Positions 45,429 to 53,804 of a stretch of DNA of 64,000 nucleotides are shown here, piece by piece. Positions within the stretch are counted from its first letter, which is position 1. Each line of letters opens with the position of its first letter. The notes beneath the pieces are model-generated. The model was not told the DNA's origin, searched no databases, and saw nothing but the letters and a program-made list of their open reading frames with translations. This DNA comes from Methylacidiphilum infernorum V4 (GTDB lineage: Bacteria; Verrucomicrobiota; Verrucomicrobiia; Methylacidiphilales; Methylacidiphilaceae): NCBI RefSeq assembly GCF_000019665.1, contig NC_010794.1:1860001-1924000 (forward strand). The letters are read 5' to 3'. Both the position numbers and the translations under genes were made by a program.

Positions 45429-46469
45429 CTAATCTTCACGGCTGACTCGACAGCCATAACAGGAAAAACCGGCACCAAAACTAAAAAGCAAGATCTCTTT
45501 TTCTTCGGGTTGGGATTCGATCCCTTTTTGAAAAGCAAATAAAACCGAGGGACTGCTCATGTTCCCATAGAGTCTTAAAATTTCAGCGCTTTCTTCAAAA
45601 CGGCTTTCCGGGAATCTTTTTTGCAGCTCTATAAGAACCTCTTTCCCCCCGGGATGAACGATGAGCCTTTGAGCCGGGGAACCGCCCTTGGCTATAAAGT
45701 CCCTGTAAAGCCCGGCGACAGCTTCCGCGGCTAAAACCGGGACGGAGCGGTGAAGCTTGTTGCGCAGCTTGCCCTGGCTATTCTCAAAGCGCAGCTTTTC
45801 CCGGTCCTGGGGGATATGCAGGGAAAAAAAATCCTTGAACCGCCACCCGAGTCCCCTTTTTGAACTATGCCAAAGGGTCGAACAACAACCATCGGCAAAA
45901 ATGCACAAGCTGACGAGTGTGCCCGGATCGTCATCGACGTAAAAAGCCGTAGAAGAAAGTTCTACGGCCACAGCAGCCGCATAACAGCCGGGATTTTCAC
46001 TCAAGAAGCTTTTTACGGCCCTGAGGGTAGGCAAAGCCGCTCCACAGCCATGTCCCACGATATCGATCAGGAAACTGTCCGGCCGCAATCCTACCCTTTC
46101 GGCGATATGGCTGGATAGCCCAGGGCAGAGATAGCCCGTGCAGGTACAAACAAAAAGCGCGTCCAGTTCAGAAGGCTTCAAATGGGACATTTCAAGGATT
46201 TCACGGAGGGATAGGGAGGCAAGCTTGGGAGCTAATTCTTCAAATTTCCTGTTCAAGCTTTCCGCGGGCAGATCGAAGAGCATTTCTATCGGTTCGACCG
46301 CAAAATGCCTTTTATCTATCCAGCTATTTCCCAGGAGAATCTTCTGTACAAGCTGAAGGGAAGGTTCACGGAGAGCTTGGGCTACTGGGGACCGGCTGAA
46401 AATCTCCCAGCATTCCGACTGTTTATATCCCCGTTCGGGAACCAGGGAAAAGATGGATTGAAGGAACAT
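45429..46469 (-). CDS. type III polyketide synthase
   Basis: This chalcone-synthase-fold enzyme condenses malonyl-CoA onto an acyl starter. The catalytic triad is complete: Cys142 (GHGCGAALP), His272 (IVHPGGKEV) and Asn303 (YGNMSSPSV). It is 346 residues and full length. It ends an operon with a flavoprotein and a methyltransferase gene, the trio expected for methylated alkylresorcinols or alkylquinones (compare the srs genes of Streptomyces). The product is inferred. Confidence 0.92.
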   Translation of the reverse strand: MFLQSIFSLVPERGYKQSECWEIFSRSPVAQALREPSLQLVQKILLGNSWIDKRHFAVEPIEMLFDLPAESLNRKFEELAPKLASLSLREILEMSHLKPSELDALFVCTCTGYLCPGLSSHIAERVGLRPDSFLIDIVGHGCGAALPTLRAVKSFLSENPGCYAAAVAVELSSTAFYVDDDPGTLVSLCIFADGCCSTLWHSSKRGLGWRFKDFFSLHIPQDREKLRFENSQGKLRNKLHRSVPVLAAEAVAGLYRDFIAKGGSPAQRLIVHPGGKEVLIELQKRFPESRFEESAEILRLYGNMSSPSVLFAFQKGIESQPEEKEILLFSFGAGFSCYGCRVSRED

Positions 46470-46551
46470 ACCTTTTTCTTATATAAAATATAAGTAAAAA
46501 GAGGGGTAGCCGGGGCATATTTTTTCTTTTCCTTTTCATTCCCTGCTCAAA

Positions 46552-47571
46552 CTATGCATTCGATCGGGTCAAGCGGTAAAGGGTATTTGCCACCTTTTCT
46601 TGGGAAAGAAGAGGCAAAAGAGGGGAGTTTTCCTTCATGAGCAGGGGATGAATCCATAGGCCAAGATAAAGGCGGCGAAAAAATCGCCTTCTTAGTTTAC
46701 GATGAACGGATGAGACGGTCTTAAGCCAGCTTAATTTTCCTTGGGCATAAAGCAGCAGATCTTCAGAGGCCGCTGCCCCGGATTCCATGGCCATCGCCAT
46801 CCCGTTACCCACAAAGGGAGGAACGGTTGCAAAGCTGTCGCCGATCCGCACAAAAGGCTCCTTTTCCCGGTGAAATCCCAAGCGAAAGGAAGGTATCGCC
46901 GCAAAACTCTCTTCTAAAAACTGGCTTTTTTCAAAGTAGCGGTAAGCCAAAGAAAAGTTCGATTCGAGGAGATAACCCGCCAGGAGATCTTTCCGGGTTG
47001 AAGCCGAAATCTTTTTCTTTTTGAAAAACCCGCAGAGATTCACCGTCTCCCGGCCGCTCCGGCACAACCCCAAGTACCCATGACCGTTGGCATACATTTC
47101 CAGGTCGTAGCGCAGTTTTATCCCCTGGAGATGGGCTTTTAGACCAATCCAATCCCCGGCAATCTTTTTTTTACCCCAGGCAACGACTATTCCTTCTCCA
47201 GGAGAGGAATCGAGCCGGCATAAACTATGCGTATAAAGGGCTCCTCCCCGATCCCGATAAAGGATGGCTAGCTGCGTATCGAGTTCCGCCCTCGGAGCAA
47301 GGTAAACGGGAGAAGGAAACTTTAAAAGAAATCTTTTTTTTTCTCCTACAAAAAAGACGGCTTCCCGGGCTTTAGGGAACCGCTCCAACAGGGCTTCTAT
47401 CCCCAGCTTTTGGACAACCCGGCCGGGGAGTCCCGAAAGGAATTCTCCACAAACTTTTTTCAGGGGATAATCGCCCGCTTCATAAATAGCTACAGGCAGA
47501 TTAAACCGGCGCAAGCAAAGCCCAAGGGAAAGCCCTGCAAGTCCCCCTCCAATGATCGTGATCGGTTTCAT
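46552..47571 (-). CDS. FAD-dependent oxidoreductase of the geranylgeranyl-reductase-like group
   Basis: The N-terminal GGGLAGLSLGLCLRR dinucleotide fold and KVCGEFLSG (about 40-48) match FAD proteins related to geranylgeranyl reductase and aromatic hydroxylases. A second FAD contact lies in VRIGDSFATVPPFVGNGMAMAMES (about 240-263). It most likely hydroxylates or oxidises the ring made by the adjacent polyketide synthase. Its start overlaps the upstream methyltransferase by 4 bp. Confidence 0.8.
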   Translation of the reverse strand: MKPITIIGGGLAGLSLGLCLRRFNLPVAIYEAGDYPLKKVCGEFLSGLPGRVVQKLGIEALLERFPKAREAVFFVGEKKRFLLKFPSPVYLAPRAELDTQLAILYRDRGGALYTHSLCRLDSSPGEGIVVAWGKKKIAGDWIGLKAHLQGIKLRYDLEMYANGHGYLGLCRSGRETVNLCGFFKKKKISASTRKDLLAGYLLESNFSLAYRYFEKSQFLEESFAAIPSFRLGFHREKEPFVRIGDSFATVPPFVGNGMAMAMESGAAASEDLLLYAQGKLSWLKTVSSVHRKLRRRFFRRLYLGLWIHPLLMKENSPLLPLLSQEKVANTLYRLTRSNA

Positions 47572-48251
47572 CGTGCAGTGGCTTCAAGCCTATAAGCTCC
47601 CATCCAGTTAGAAGAGATGTTGCAATACCAATCCCTCTCTTCCAGCTTTAAGAAAGAAACGAGTTCCTCATCCCTAAACCCACTTTTTATGCTCAACCAA
47701 CCGTCATGAAAGGTGACCTCATTTAAGCCCGCTAACCGCAGCAAAAAAAGCTCGATCAAGCTCAGTCGGCTGCGGAGAGGCTCGCAAAAAAACAAAAAGG
47801 AAGGGTTGACCCTCTTTATCCACTTCCCGAGAACGCCCAACTGTCCAGGAGAAAAATGATGAAGGACCATGTTCGCCAGTATTCCTTTAAAATCTTGGCG
47901 ATCAAGCAGGGCTCCGTCGAGAGCTTCAAAAAGATCGCTCTTTATCCAATCCCATTCCTTAGGCCAACACCCGGGTCTAGGAATCCGATCCAATCCGGTT
48001 ATCCGCAACTTTCCTTTAAGCAGCGGCTCACGGTAAAGGTAACTTCCCAAGGAACCGTCTCCTGCCCCGATTTCGAGGACGGCCACTATCCCCCCGAAAG
48101 ATCCGGCAACAGGACCAAGCTTCCTTTTAAACCATGAAAAATTGCCCATGATAAAATTCAATTTTTTAAGCCCCTCCCTTCCCTTTTTCGCTTCAGGGGA
48201 ATCAGGAGGCAAAATGTCAAGGTATTCAACCTCTTCAAGCCGTCTTTCCAT
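47568..48251 (-). CDS. class I methyltransferase in the PKS operon
   Basis: The SAM-binding motif is VAVLEIGAGDGSLGSYL (about 56-72), with the acidic motif GLDRIP and a NMVLHHFSP segment. The length of 227 residues suits a small-molecule methyltransferase. It is first in the methyltransferase-flavoprotein-PKS operon, so O- or C-methylation of the polyketide is likely. It is a class I fold, unlike the membrane SrsB methyltransferase of Streptomyces. Confidence 0.8.
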   Translation of the reverse strand: MERRLEEVEYLDILPPDSPEAKKGREGLKKLNFIMGNFSWFKRKLGPVAGSFGGIVAVLEIGAGDGSLGSYLYREPLLKGKLRITGLDRIPRPGCWPKEWDWIKSDLFEALDGALLDRQDFKGILANMVLHHFSPGQLGVLGKWIKRVNPSFLFFCEPLRSRLSLIELFLLRLAGLNEVTFHDGWLSIKSGFRDEELVSFLKLEERDWYCNISSNWMGAYRLEATAR

Positions 48252-48427
48252 AACCCGCTTTCGTTCTTCTTTAAAAAAAACCTTTTTTTATAAGCTTATC
48301 CGATAGCAAAACAGCTACAACGGGTAAAAAAAGCGGGCAATCTCCTTAAACTACCGCATTTTTTTTAAAACCAAGCAAAATCCCTTGCTTGTGCAAGTCC
48401 ATAACCCAATGACCTGTAAGAAAGGCT

Positions 48428-49681
48428 CTACTTGTTTAAAAAAAGGAAGAGATTTTTTATTCCCTTGAAAAGACCCGGAGGGAACAATCTTTTTTTACCG
48501 CTAAAAAGGCCCCTGGCTTTTGAAATCGGCTCTTTCCAATAGGAACCGAGCTGGATAAAGATTTTTTCAGCCCCGGCCTGACCCCCAGATTTCCCTGCAA
48601 AAGGATGGCCTTGTTTCCTTTTCCTTGCACCGGCCAATGCCAAGGGAGAGTCTCTACACATGAACAAGACCTTTCCCTTTCTTCTGCAGGCTACAAGGTA
48701 ACCCTTTTTCCCAAGTTCCTCCACAAGTTGCGGTCCTTCACTCATCCCCTTGTAATAAAAACTTTCAAATACCCGCTTGTAGGCGCTGAACAGGGTTGTT
48801 TCCGTGGCTCCATCCAGTTCCAGTCCCTCCTTTATTCTCCACTGGATACTTTCATGTAATTTCTTTACCGATTCATAGCCCTGCTCGTGAAAAAAAGACA
48901 AGATCCTCCATTTTTTTTCCCAATTTCTCGTGTATTTTCTTAGCTGGGGGTGATCGTAGAGATAACTCAAAAGGTAGTGATACTTCCCCTTGACCAATTC
49001 CCTTTTACAGATTCCATCAAAACCGGGATTCCTGACAAGGATGCTGCGCGCCTTTTTGTTAAAGAGAACCTTTAACCCGTGGCTCGAAAGCCGCAAGCCT
49101 AGTTCTATATCCTCATGAAACTTGAAAATAGGATTAAATAGCCCATCATGTTCCAACAGAAAAGAGCGTTTTACAGAACTTCTCCCACCCCAAAAAGCCT
49201 GCCAGTCAAGCAGGCTTCCATCTTCAAACAAAGGATAGCAACAATACTGGTATCCCACCGTCGTCACGTAGCGCAACAAAGGATCGGTTTTGAGTTCTTC
49301 GGCCAGCTCGGTATACCCCAAAACAGCGACCGACGGATCGGGATTTTGCTGGTGAGTGGCAAGATGGGTTGAAAGCAGGGACCGGGCAGGAATATCATCG
49401 TCATCTAAAAAGAGGACGACCTTCCCCTTTGCCATGTAAATCCCGAGGTTTTTTGCATCTGCGGGGCCTGAATTTTCCTTGCGCACGTAGCGCAGGTTTT
49501 GCAAGCCGGAAAAAGTGGCCATCTCCCGGGGGGTCTCATCCCTGCTTCCATCGTCAACGACGATCAGTTCAAAAAAATCTTTTTGCAGGTCCTGCTCGGC
49601 AAGGGCCCTAAGCACTTTTTCCAAGTAAGCCCAGCGGTTGAAAGTGGGGATGATGACGCTGAGGAAAGGCCGATCAGGCAT
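48428..49681 (-). CDS. family 2 glycosyltransferase
   Basis: A GT-A fold enzyme, with SVIIPTFNRWAYLEKVLRAL at the N-terminus, DDGSRDETP, and the metal-binding VLFLDDDDIP (about 90-99). The GT2 domain covers about 1-240. The remaining helical part has no assignment and the end is Lys-rich. It is a paralogue of the N-terminal 330 residues of the GT2-fusion gene at 59.9-61.7 kb, including the RNPGF and YYKGMSEGPQLV segments. The acceptor is unknown. Confidence 0.87.
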   Translation of the reverse strand: MPDRPFLSVIIPTFNRWAYLEKVLRALAEQDLQKDFFELIVVDDGSRDETPREMATFSGLQNLRYVRKENSGPADAKNLGIYMAKGKVVLFLDDDDIPARSLLSTHLATHQQNPDPSVAVLGYTELAEELKTDPLLRYVTTVGYQYCCYPLFEDGSLLDWQAFWGGRSSVKRSFLLEHDGLFNPIFKFHEDIELGLRLSSHGLKVLFNKKARSILVRNPGFDGICKRELVKGKYHYLLSYLYDHPQLRKYTRNWEKKWRILSFFHEQGYESVKKLHESIQWRIKEGLELDGATETTLFSAYKRVFESFYYKGMSEGPQLVEELGKKGYLVACRRKGKVLFMCRDSPLALAGARKRKQGHPFAGKSGGQAGAEKIFIQLGSYWKEPISKARGLFSGKKRLFPPGLFKGIKNLFLFLNK

Positions 49682-50379
49682 AAAATTTAAAAATGAAGAA
49701 AGTTTCTCCTTCGTTTAACTTCCGGGGATGAAAAAGAAAAGATCCTTCCTTTTTTTTGGGTTTTTAGGAAAAAAAGAAAGAAAGGCACACTTTCCCAGGG
49801 GAGATTTCCACGCGCGCTTCGCAAGTTTTTAGGAAAACAAGAAAGAACGGTAACCCTGGATTCATGCATACAAGGAAAGACTATCCACAATCTTTCTCTC
49901 AAATCCAGTTTTTTTCCTTCTCCAAGAGCAACAACAAGTCAAATCCTCCACTCAATCCAGCAAAACCAAGGAACAGGTCCCTTTGGCTAAGATAAACCAA
50001 AAGAAGGACTTTTGTAGAACGGCTCAAGGCCCGAGAATTCATTCCCTCCTTGATCGGTCCAGGACAAATAATACAACCTGAAGCCCAAGCGGGGCGAAAA
50101 AGAACGGATTCAACCAGTTGGCTTCCTTTCCGTAGCGCTGGTGGAACCCCATAGAAAGCCCAGGAGTCCCAGGCCAAGCTTTTCAAGGTCAAGATCATCT
50201 TCCCATAGCACTTTGCCCTTTCTTTCCCGGTCAATTTAAACGGCTAGGTTCCCTTCCCAACCCGGTTTATAAAATGAAGAAAGGGGGAGCATGGCCGCCG
50301 CCTTCGGCGCAGGCTCACAGCCGGCTAATAGGTAGAATCAAAAGAAAGGATAAGATTTTCTTCTCTTTTTCCAGCCGTC
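49682..50379. other. probably degenerate DNA beside IS607 copy 2
   Basis: A minus-strand frame at 49899-50234 (111 codons) has no homology I recognise. Neighbouring frames over 49930-50180 look equally protein-like but are broken by stops. This could be a decayed gene. A GC-rich GCCGCCGCCTTCGGCG patch lies near 50300. Confidence 0.35.
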
Positions 50380-50496
50380 TCAGGCGGCTTGGAGCAGGAG
50401 TCTTGTTCCTGCCCCTTTAATAAGCGGCCCAACTCCTTTAGCAATAACCCCTGTAAGCTGGATCAAAGAACCCAGGTCCACTCTCCTGCCGGCCAT
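50380..50496 (-). CDS. possible 38-residue peptide gene
   Basis: From ATG 50496, preceded by GAGCGGGGGATAAAA, a frame encodes 38 residues: MAGRRVDLGSLIQLTGVIAK, a Gly/Leu/Lys stretch and LLLQAA. It is small, cationic and amphipathic-looking, as in toxin, bacteriocin-like or membrane peptides. The stop codon sits in a CCAAGCCG...CGGCTGG hairpin. It starts 28 bp outside the right end of IS607 copy 2. Chance cannot be excluded. Confidence 0.25.
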   Translation of the reverse strand: MAGRRVDLGSLIQLTGVIAKGVGPLIKGAGTRLLLQAA

Positions 50497-50529
50497 TTTT
50501 ATCCCCCGCTCAACCCCCGTTTGCTGCTA

Positions 50530-51870
50530 TCAAGAAAGTGTGCAAACATGCGCACTTTCCTTTCCTGCCCCGACGCGTCTTGCTGACCGATTCGTAGCTG
50601 ACAGGCCTGCCTTTCCCGACTCCGACAGGGACCGTCCCTGTCGTAGTGCCGTCGTTGCCGGTCGGACTCGCCACATGTAGGGTAGTTGCGGCTGCCAGCC
50701 GTTTGAGATTGATCGCCGCGTTCACATCATGGTCATGGGGCGTACCGCACTCGGGGCACGTCCACTCCCGATCCTTGAGCGCGAGCACTTCGTTCTTCCA
50801 GCCACAGACCGCGCACAACCGGCTTCTCGGATAACAGCGGTCTGCGATTGCCCTGCCTTGTTCCGCAGCGCCTGGCCTTGTACTCGATCTGCGATCGGAA
50901 CATTCTAAAGCCCACGAAGCTTGTGGCGCGGGCCAGTCGGTCGTTTGCCAACATGCCTTTGACGTGCAGATCCTCGAGTACCACCGCTTGGTTTTCGCGG
51001 CAGAGCCGGGTCGTGAGCTTGTGGGTGAAATCCGCTCTGACATTGGCAACGCGGGCGTGCAGCCTTGCCAATGTCGCAGCAGACTTCCTGCGGTTGTTGG
51101 AGACGGGAAGTTTGGTGCCTTTGGGCAGACGAGCTTGAGGAGCAAATCCGGCGGCAACCTTGGCGGCTTCGATCTTGCGGCTTAAGCGTCGGCTACGGAT
51201 TCTCAATCGGCGCAGAGCGGCTTTCAACGGTCTGGGAGCATCAATCGCTTCGCCACTTGAGAGGGTGGCTGCTGCTTTGACGCCAAAGTCAAGGCCCACA
51301 ACACCATCGCCCGTGCGGCGGCGATGGAATATGCGGTCTGGCACTTCGACCTGAATCGCCACAAACCAGCGATCCGCCGTGCGAGAGACGGTGGCGCCGA
51401 GAATCTTGCCCTCAAAGCGCAGCGCCTCGGCCATGGCGACTTCGCCCACTTTGGGCAGGAGAATCGTCTTACCGCTGACCCGAAACTTGTCGTTGGCCAC
51501 ATAGAAGCTGTCGCGGCAGCGGCCCTTCTTTTTGAACTGCAGTTCGCGTGCTGGTTTGCCAGCTTTGATGTCGGCGAAGAAGCGCTTCCATGCCTTTTCG
51601 AGGCGCGCAAAGGGCCGGGGATGGGCATCCCGATGGATGGCCTTGAGCCAGGGTTTGCCGTTCTCATCGAGCCACTGCGGGTCGTTGTACTTGATGGCGT
51701 CCAACTGTTTTTTAAGCGCCATCGCGTTTGGTTTCTTGCCCTGGGCGTACTGCTTGTTCCACTCGTACAGCGCTTGGGTTCCAGACACGCCTGGCTGTAC
51801 AACAGGAGGGCTTGAAGTAGTCCACCCGCTCAGGCATTGGGCAGAGGGCGATTTTGTGGGTCAGTTGCAT
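50530..51870 (-). pseudogene. tnpB: IS607 tnpB, frameshifted
   Basis: From ATG 51870 the frame gives the TnpB start (MQLTHKIAL). It shifts near 51780, where CCCA replaces a three-base codon after VWN. The main frame (51788-50733) carries RuvC Asp and Glu motifs ([19 protein letters not shown]). A second shift near 50870 moves the zinc finger (CAVCGWKN...CPECG) and final Asp motif (HDHDVNAA) to another frame. No functional protein is expected. At the codon-124 site it reads Tyr-Val, unlike the TGA of copy 1. Confidence 0.85.
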
Positions 51871-51873
51871 CGC

Positions 51874-52077
51874 TTAGTCGTATTGCTCTTCCGTCGATCG
51901 CCAAACGACCTCGCCTGTTTCCACGCAGATGACACGCACCTCTTGCTCTTCCGGATCGTCCACGCCTTCGATTGCTGTCGCTATGGCAATAGAAATGCTG
52001 TCGTAATGCTGAGTAAATACGTGCGCCGGCAACCAATCGCTGGTTAACACAAAGTCAGATTCAATCCGATAGGTCAT
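51874..52077 (-). CDS. small passenger ORF between tnpA and tnpB
   Basis: The 67-residue acidic protein begins MTYRIESDFVLTSDWLPAHV, overlaps the end of tnpA by 17 bp, and stops 3 bp before the tnpB ATG. The spacing makes tnpA-ORF-tnpB look like one translationally coupled unit. Copy 1 has no counterpart; there the two genes are 4 bp apart. Unlike its neighbours it has no stop or frameshift. The second half (VRVICVETGEVVWRSTEEQ) looks like a beta hairpin. The function is unknown. Confidence 0.55.
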   Translation of the reverse strand: MTYRIESDFVLTSDWLPAHVFTQHYDSISIAIATAIEGVDDPEEQEVRVICVETGEVVWRSTEEQYD

Positions 52078-52411
52078 GTTCTACATCCTTCTTCAACGCT
52101 TCATCCAGCTTCTTTCGGTAGTTCCTCAACCCCTTCGCAACAACGTACTCTTCCACAAACTTGCGTTGATTGGCGAGGTCTTGCTTCTGCGCGGCACTGG
52201 ATACGCGGCAGTAGGCGACGAATCGCGTCGGATGGGATGCCGTATTTCGCAGTCCGATGAACTCGCGGGTCTGCTCCTCGGTGTAGAGTCGCCGATTGGT
52301 GGCCGAGCACACCGCAGGAATCAACCTTCACTCCTGCTCCCACCGCTGCACCGTCTTGACCGTTACGCCCAGCAGCTTCGCCGCCTTGCCGGTACCCATC
52401 GTGCTTTCCAT
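52061..52411 (-). pseudogene. tnpA: IS607 tnpA remnant
   Basis: From ATG 52411 the helix-turn-helix is intact (AAKLLGVTVKTVQRWEQE), then a TGA replaces the Gly codon of copy 1. The same frame resumes with RRLYTEEQTREFIGLRN and the catalytic CRVSSAAQ. It then jumps in frame from VVAKG straight to LRNYRKKLDEAL, missing about 88 residues of the recombinase core. It cannot encode an active transposase. Confidence 0.85.
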
Positions 52412-52513
52412 ATAAACAATTGTAACCTAAAAAGCACAATCGTAAATACTAGAGTTTAGTTCCGACCTTGTTTCTCTTCCCCATAAGAATGAACAAGATT
52501 TCTAGGTTTTTTG

Positions 52514-53467
52514 CTATAAACAAAAGGTTAGTATTGTCAGCTTTCCTCTAAGCTTTTTAGGTATTATAAATCTAACTAAGCTCTTTTTTGGCTTTCTTTG
52601 GTTGTAAGAATCAATAAGAGAAAAGAGTTCCTGGAACGCCGAGAACGACTTGGAAAGGCTATCCATCTGGACTTTTGCTTCCCTGGGAATAGGAGAACAG
52701 GCCATGGCCTTAAAGAGCTTCCAGCTTTCGACCAGGGGATAAAAGGCTGCTTGGTGCCGTTCGAGTTCCCTATCCGTAAAGCGGGCATGACGCAATTCCT
52801 GCTTTAGGAAACTCCTTTTCAAAGCACAGGCAGCCTCTTCATCGTAGACCAGGGAAAAAAGCTCGGCTATCCTTTGAAGCTCTTTTTCGGGATGATCCAA
52901 AAATTGGTCGTAATCGATGACCGCTTTTAAATGGGGCGCATAGAGGGGCCAAGGGAAAACGTTGTGGGAAAGCCAAAGGGAGAAGGACTTGACCAAGGGA
53001 AATCCGTTTCTCCGGAAAAGGGAATACCCCACGGCCAAGGGATTGCGAACGGCCAGTATATAAGAAGGACTGATGTCCAGCTTTTCAAAAACCGCATGCC
53101 AAAAGGGAAGAAGGCGGATGGTCCGGGGATCTTTAAAAGCAAAGTTCTTTTCTTTTAGCTTCTGCTCGATCAAGTCTGCGGCCCTGCCTAGGAGGGAAAC
53201 CATCTTCTCATCCTTAAGAAAGAGAGAAGGAGGAGCAAAACTATCCCAGGAAGAACCGCTCGCCGCAAGAATTTCCTGGTTGATGGCCACGATATCCTTG
53301 TCTTCCCAAAGTCCCGTGGGGTTATAGGGCACAGGATCAAGGAGGCTTTGCCCAAGCGACAATCCCAAGGTCATAAGAGACCTGCTCAGAACGCTTGTCC
53401 CACTGCTGTGCATCCCAAGGACGATGACAAGCTTCCTCTTCTCTCCAGTCTTTTCTCTATGTTCCAT
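52514..53467 (-). CDS. sulfotransferase-family protein
   Basis: The protein has the 5'-phosphosulfate loop VLGMHSSGTSVLSRSL (16-31) and a 3'-phosphate-binding segment with LAVRNPLAVGYSLFRR (about 135-152). The 317 residues form one domain. In this glycan region it may sulfate a surface polysaccharide or lipid using PAPS. Many bacterial members of this family are unproven, so the activity is inferred. Confidence 0.75.
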   Translation of the reverse strand: MEHREKTGEKRKLVIVLGMHSSGTSVLSRSLMTLGLSLGQSLLDPVPYNPTGLWEDKDIVAINQEILAASGSSWDSFAPPSLFLKDEKMVSLLGRAADLIEQKLKEKNFAFKDPRTIRLLPFWHAVFEKLDISPSYILAVRNPLAVGYSLFRRNGFPLVKSFSLWLSHNVFPWPLYAPHLKAVIDYDQFLDHPEKELQRIAELFSLVYDEEAACALKRSFLKQELRHARFTDRELERHQAAFYPLVESWKLFKAMACSPIPREAKVQMDSLSKSFSAFQELFSLIDSYNQRKPKKSLVRFIIPKKLRGKLTILTFCL

Positions 53468-53804
53468 CCACTTTCCCCTTGAAAACTCAGCTTCTTAAGG
53501 ACTTAAACCCAAGATGCTAGCCTTTGTTTTTTGGCATTTCAAGAGAGGAAGGAAAAAGCCTTCTTTTTTTCAAATACCATGGCCTCTAGAAAAAACCCAA
53601 GGGGGCTCTTGTTCATTTCCGTGGTATTATCCGGGCATTTTTAAGGATCTCATTTTCGAACGGCTCCGATGAGTTTCTTATCCTAATCCAACGGCCTTTT
53701 CGGCTCCATCTGCCTATTCCGGGCAAAACCGGCAGCATCAGCCCTAAGCCTTTTGGCCTAATAACCAGCCGTCTTTTTTCCCTTCATAGGAAATTTTTCT
53801 CTTC
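53468..53804. other. intergenic stretch, no gene
   Basis: No open frame above about 50 codons and no clear hairpin terminator. It probably contains the promoter of the sulfotransferase gene. Confidence 0.4.

Larger units (their letters stand above)
50524..52460 (-). mobile_element. IS607-family insertion sequence, copy 2 (decayed)
   Basis: This copy shares both ends and both genes with copy 1 but in opposite orientation. tnpA has a stop and an internal deletion, and tnpB has two frameshifts. An extra small ORF lies between them. The middle of tnpB is almost identical to copy 1, while its flanks differ by roughly a fifth of residues. It is embedded in the surface-glycan region and is GC-rich like copy 1. 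Confidence 0.85.

Noticed and set aside
45046-45432. A 128-codon plus-strand frame after the PfkB kinase
   Set aside because: It starts inside the kinase gene, has a biased Lys/Pro/Phe composition and lacks a ribosome site.
49899-50234. A 111-codon minus-strand frame
   Set aside because: The start is poorly supported, neighbouring frames look equally protein-like, and no family is recognisable; described only as probable degenerate DNA.
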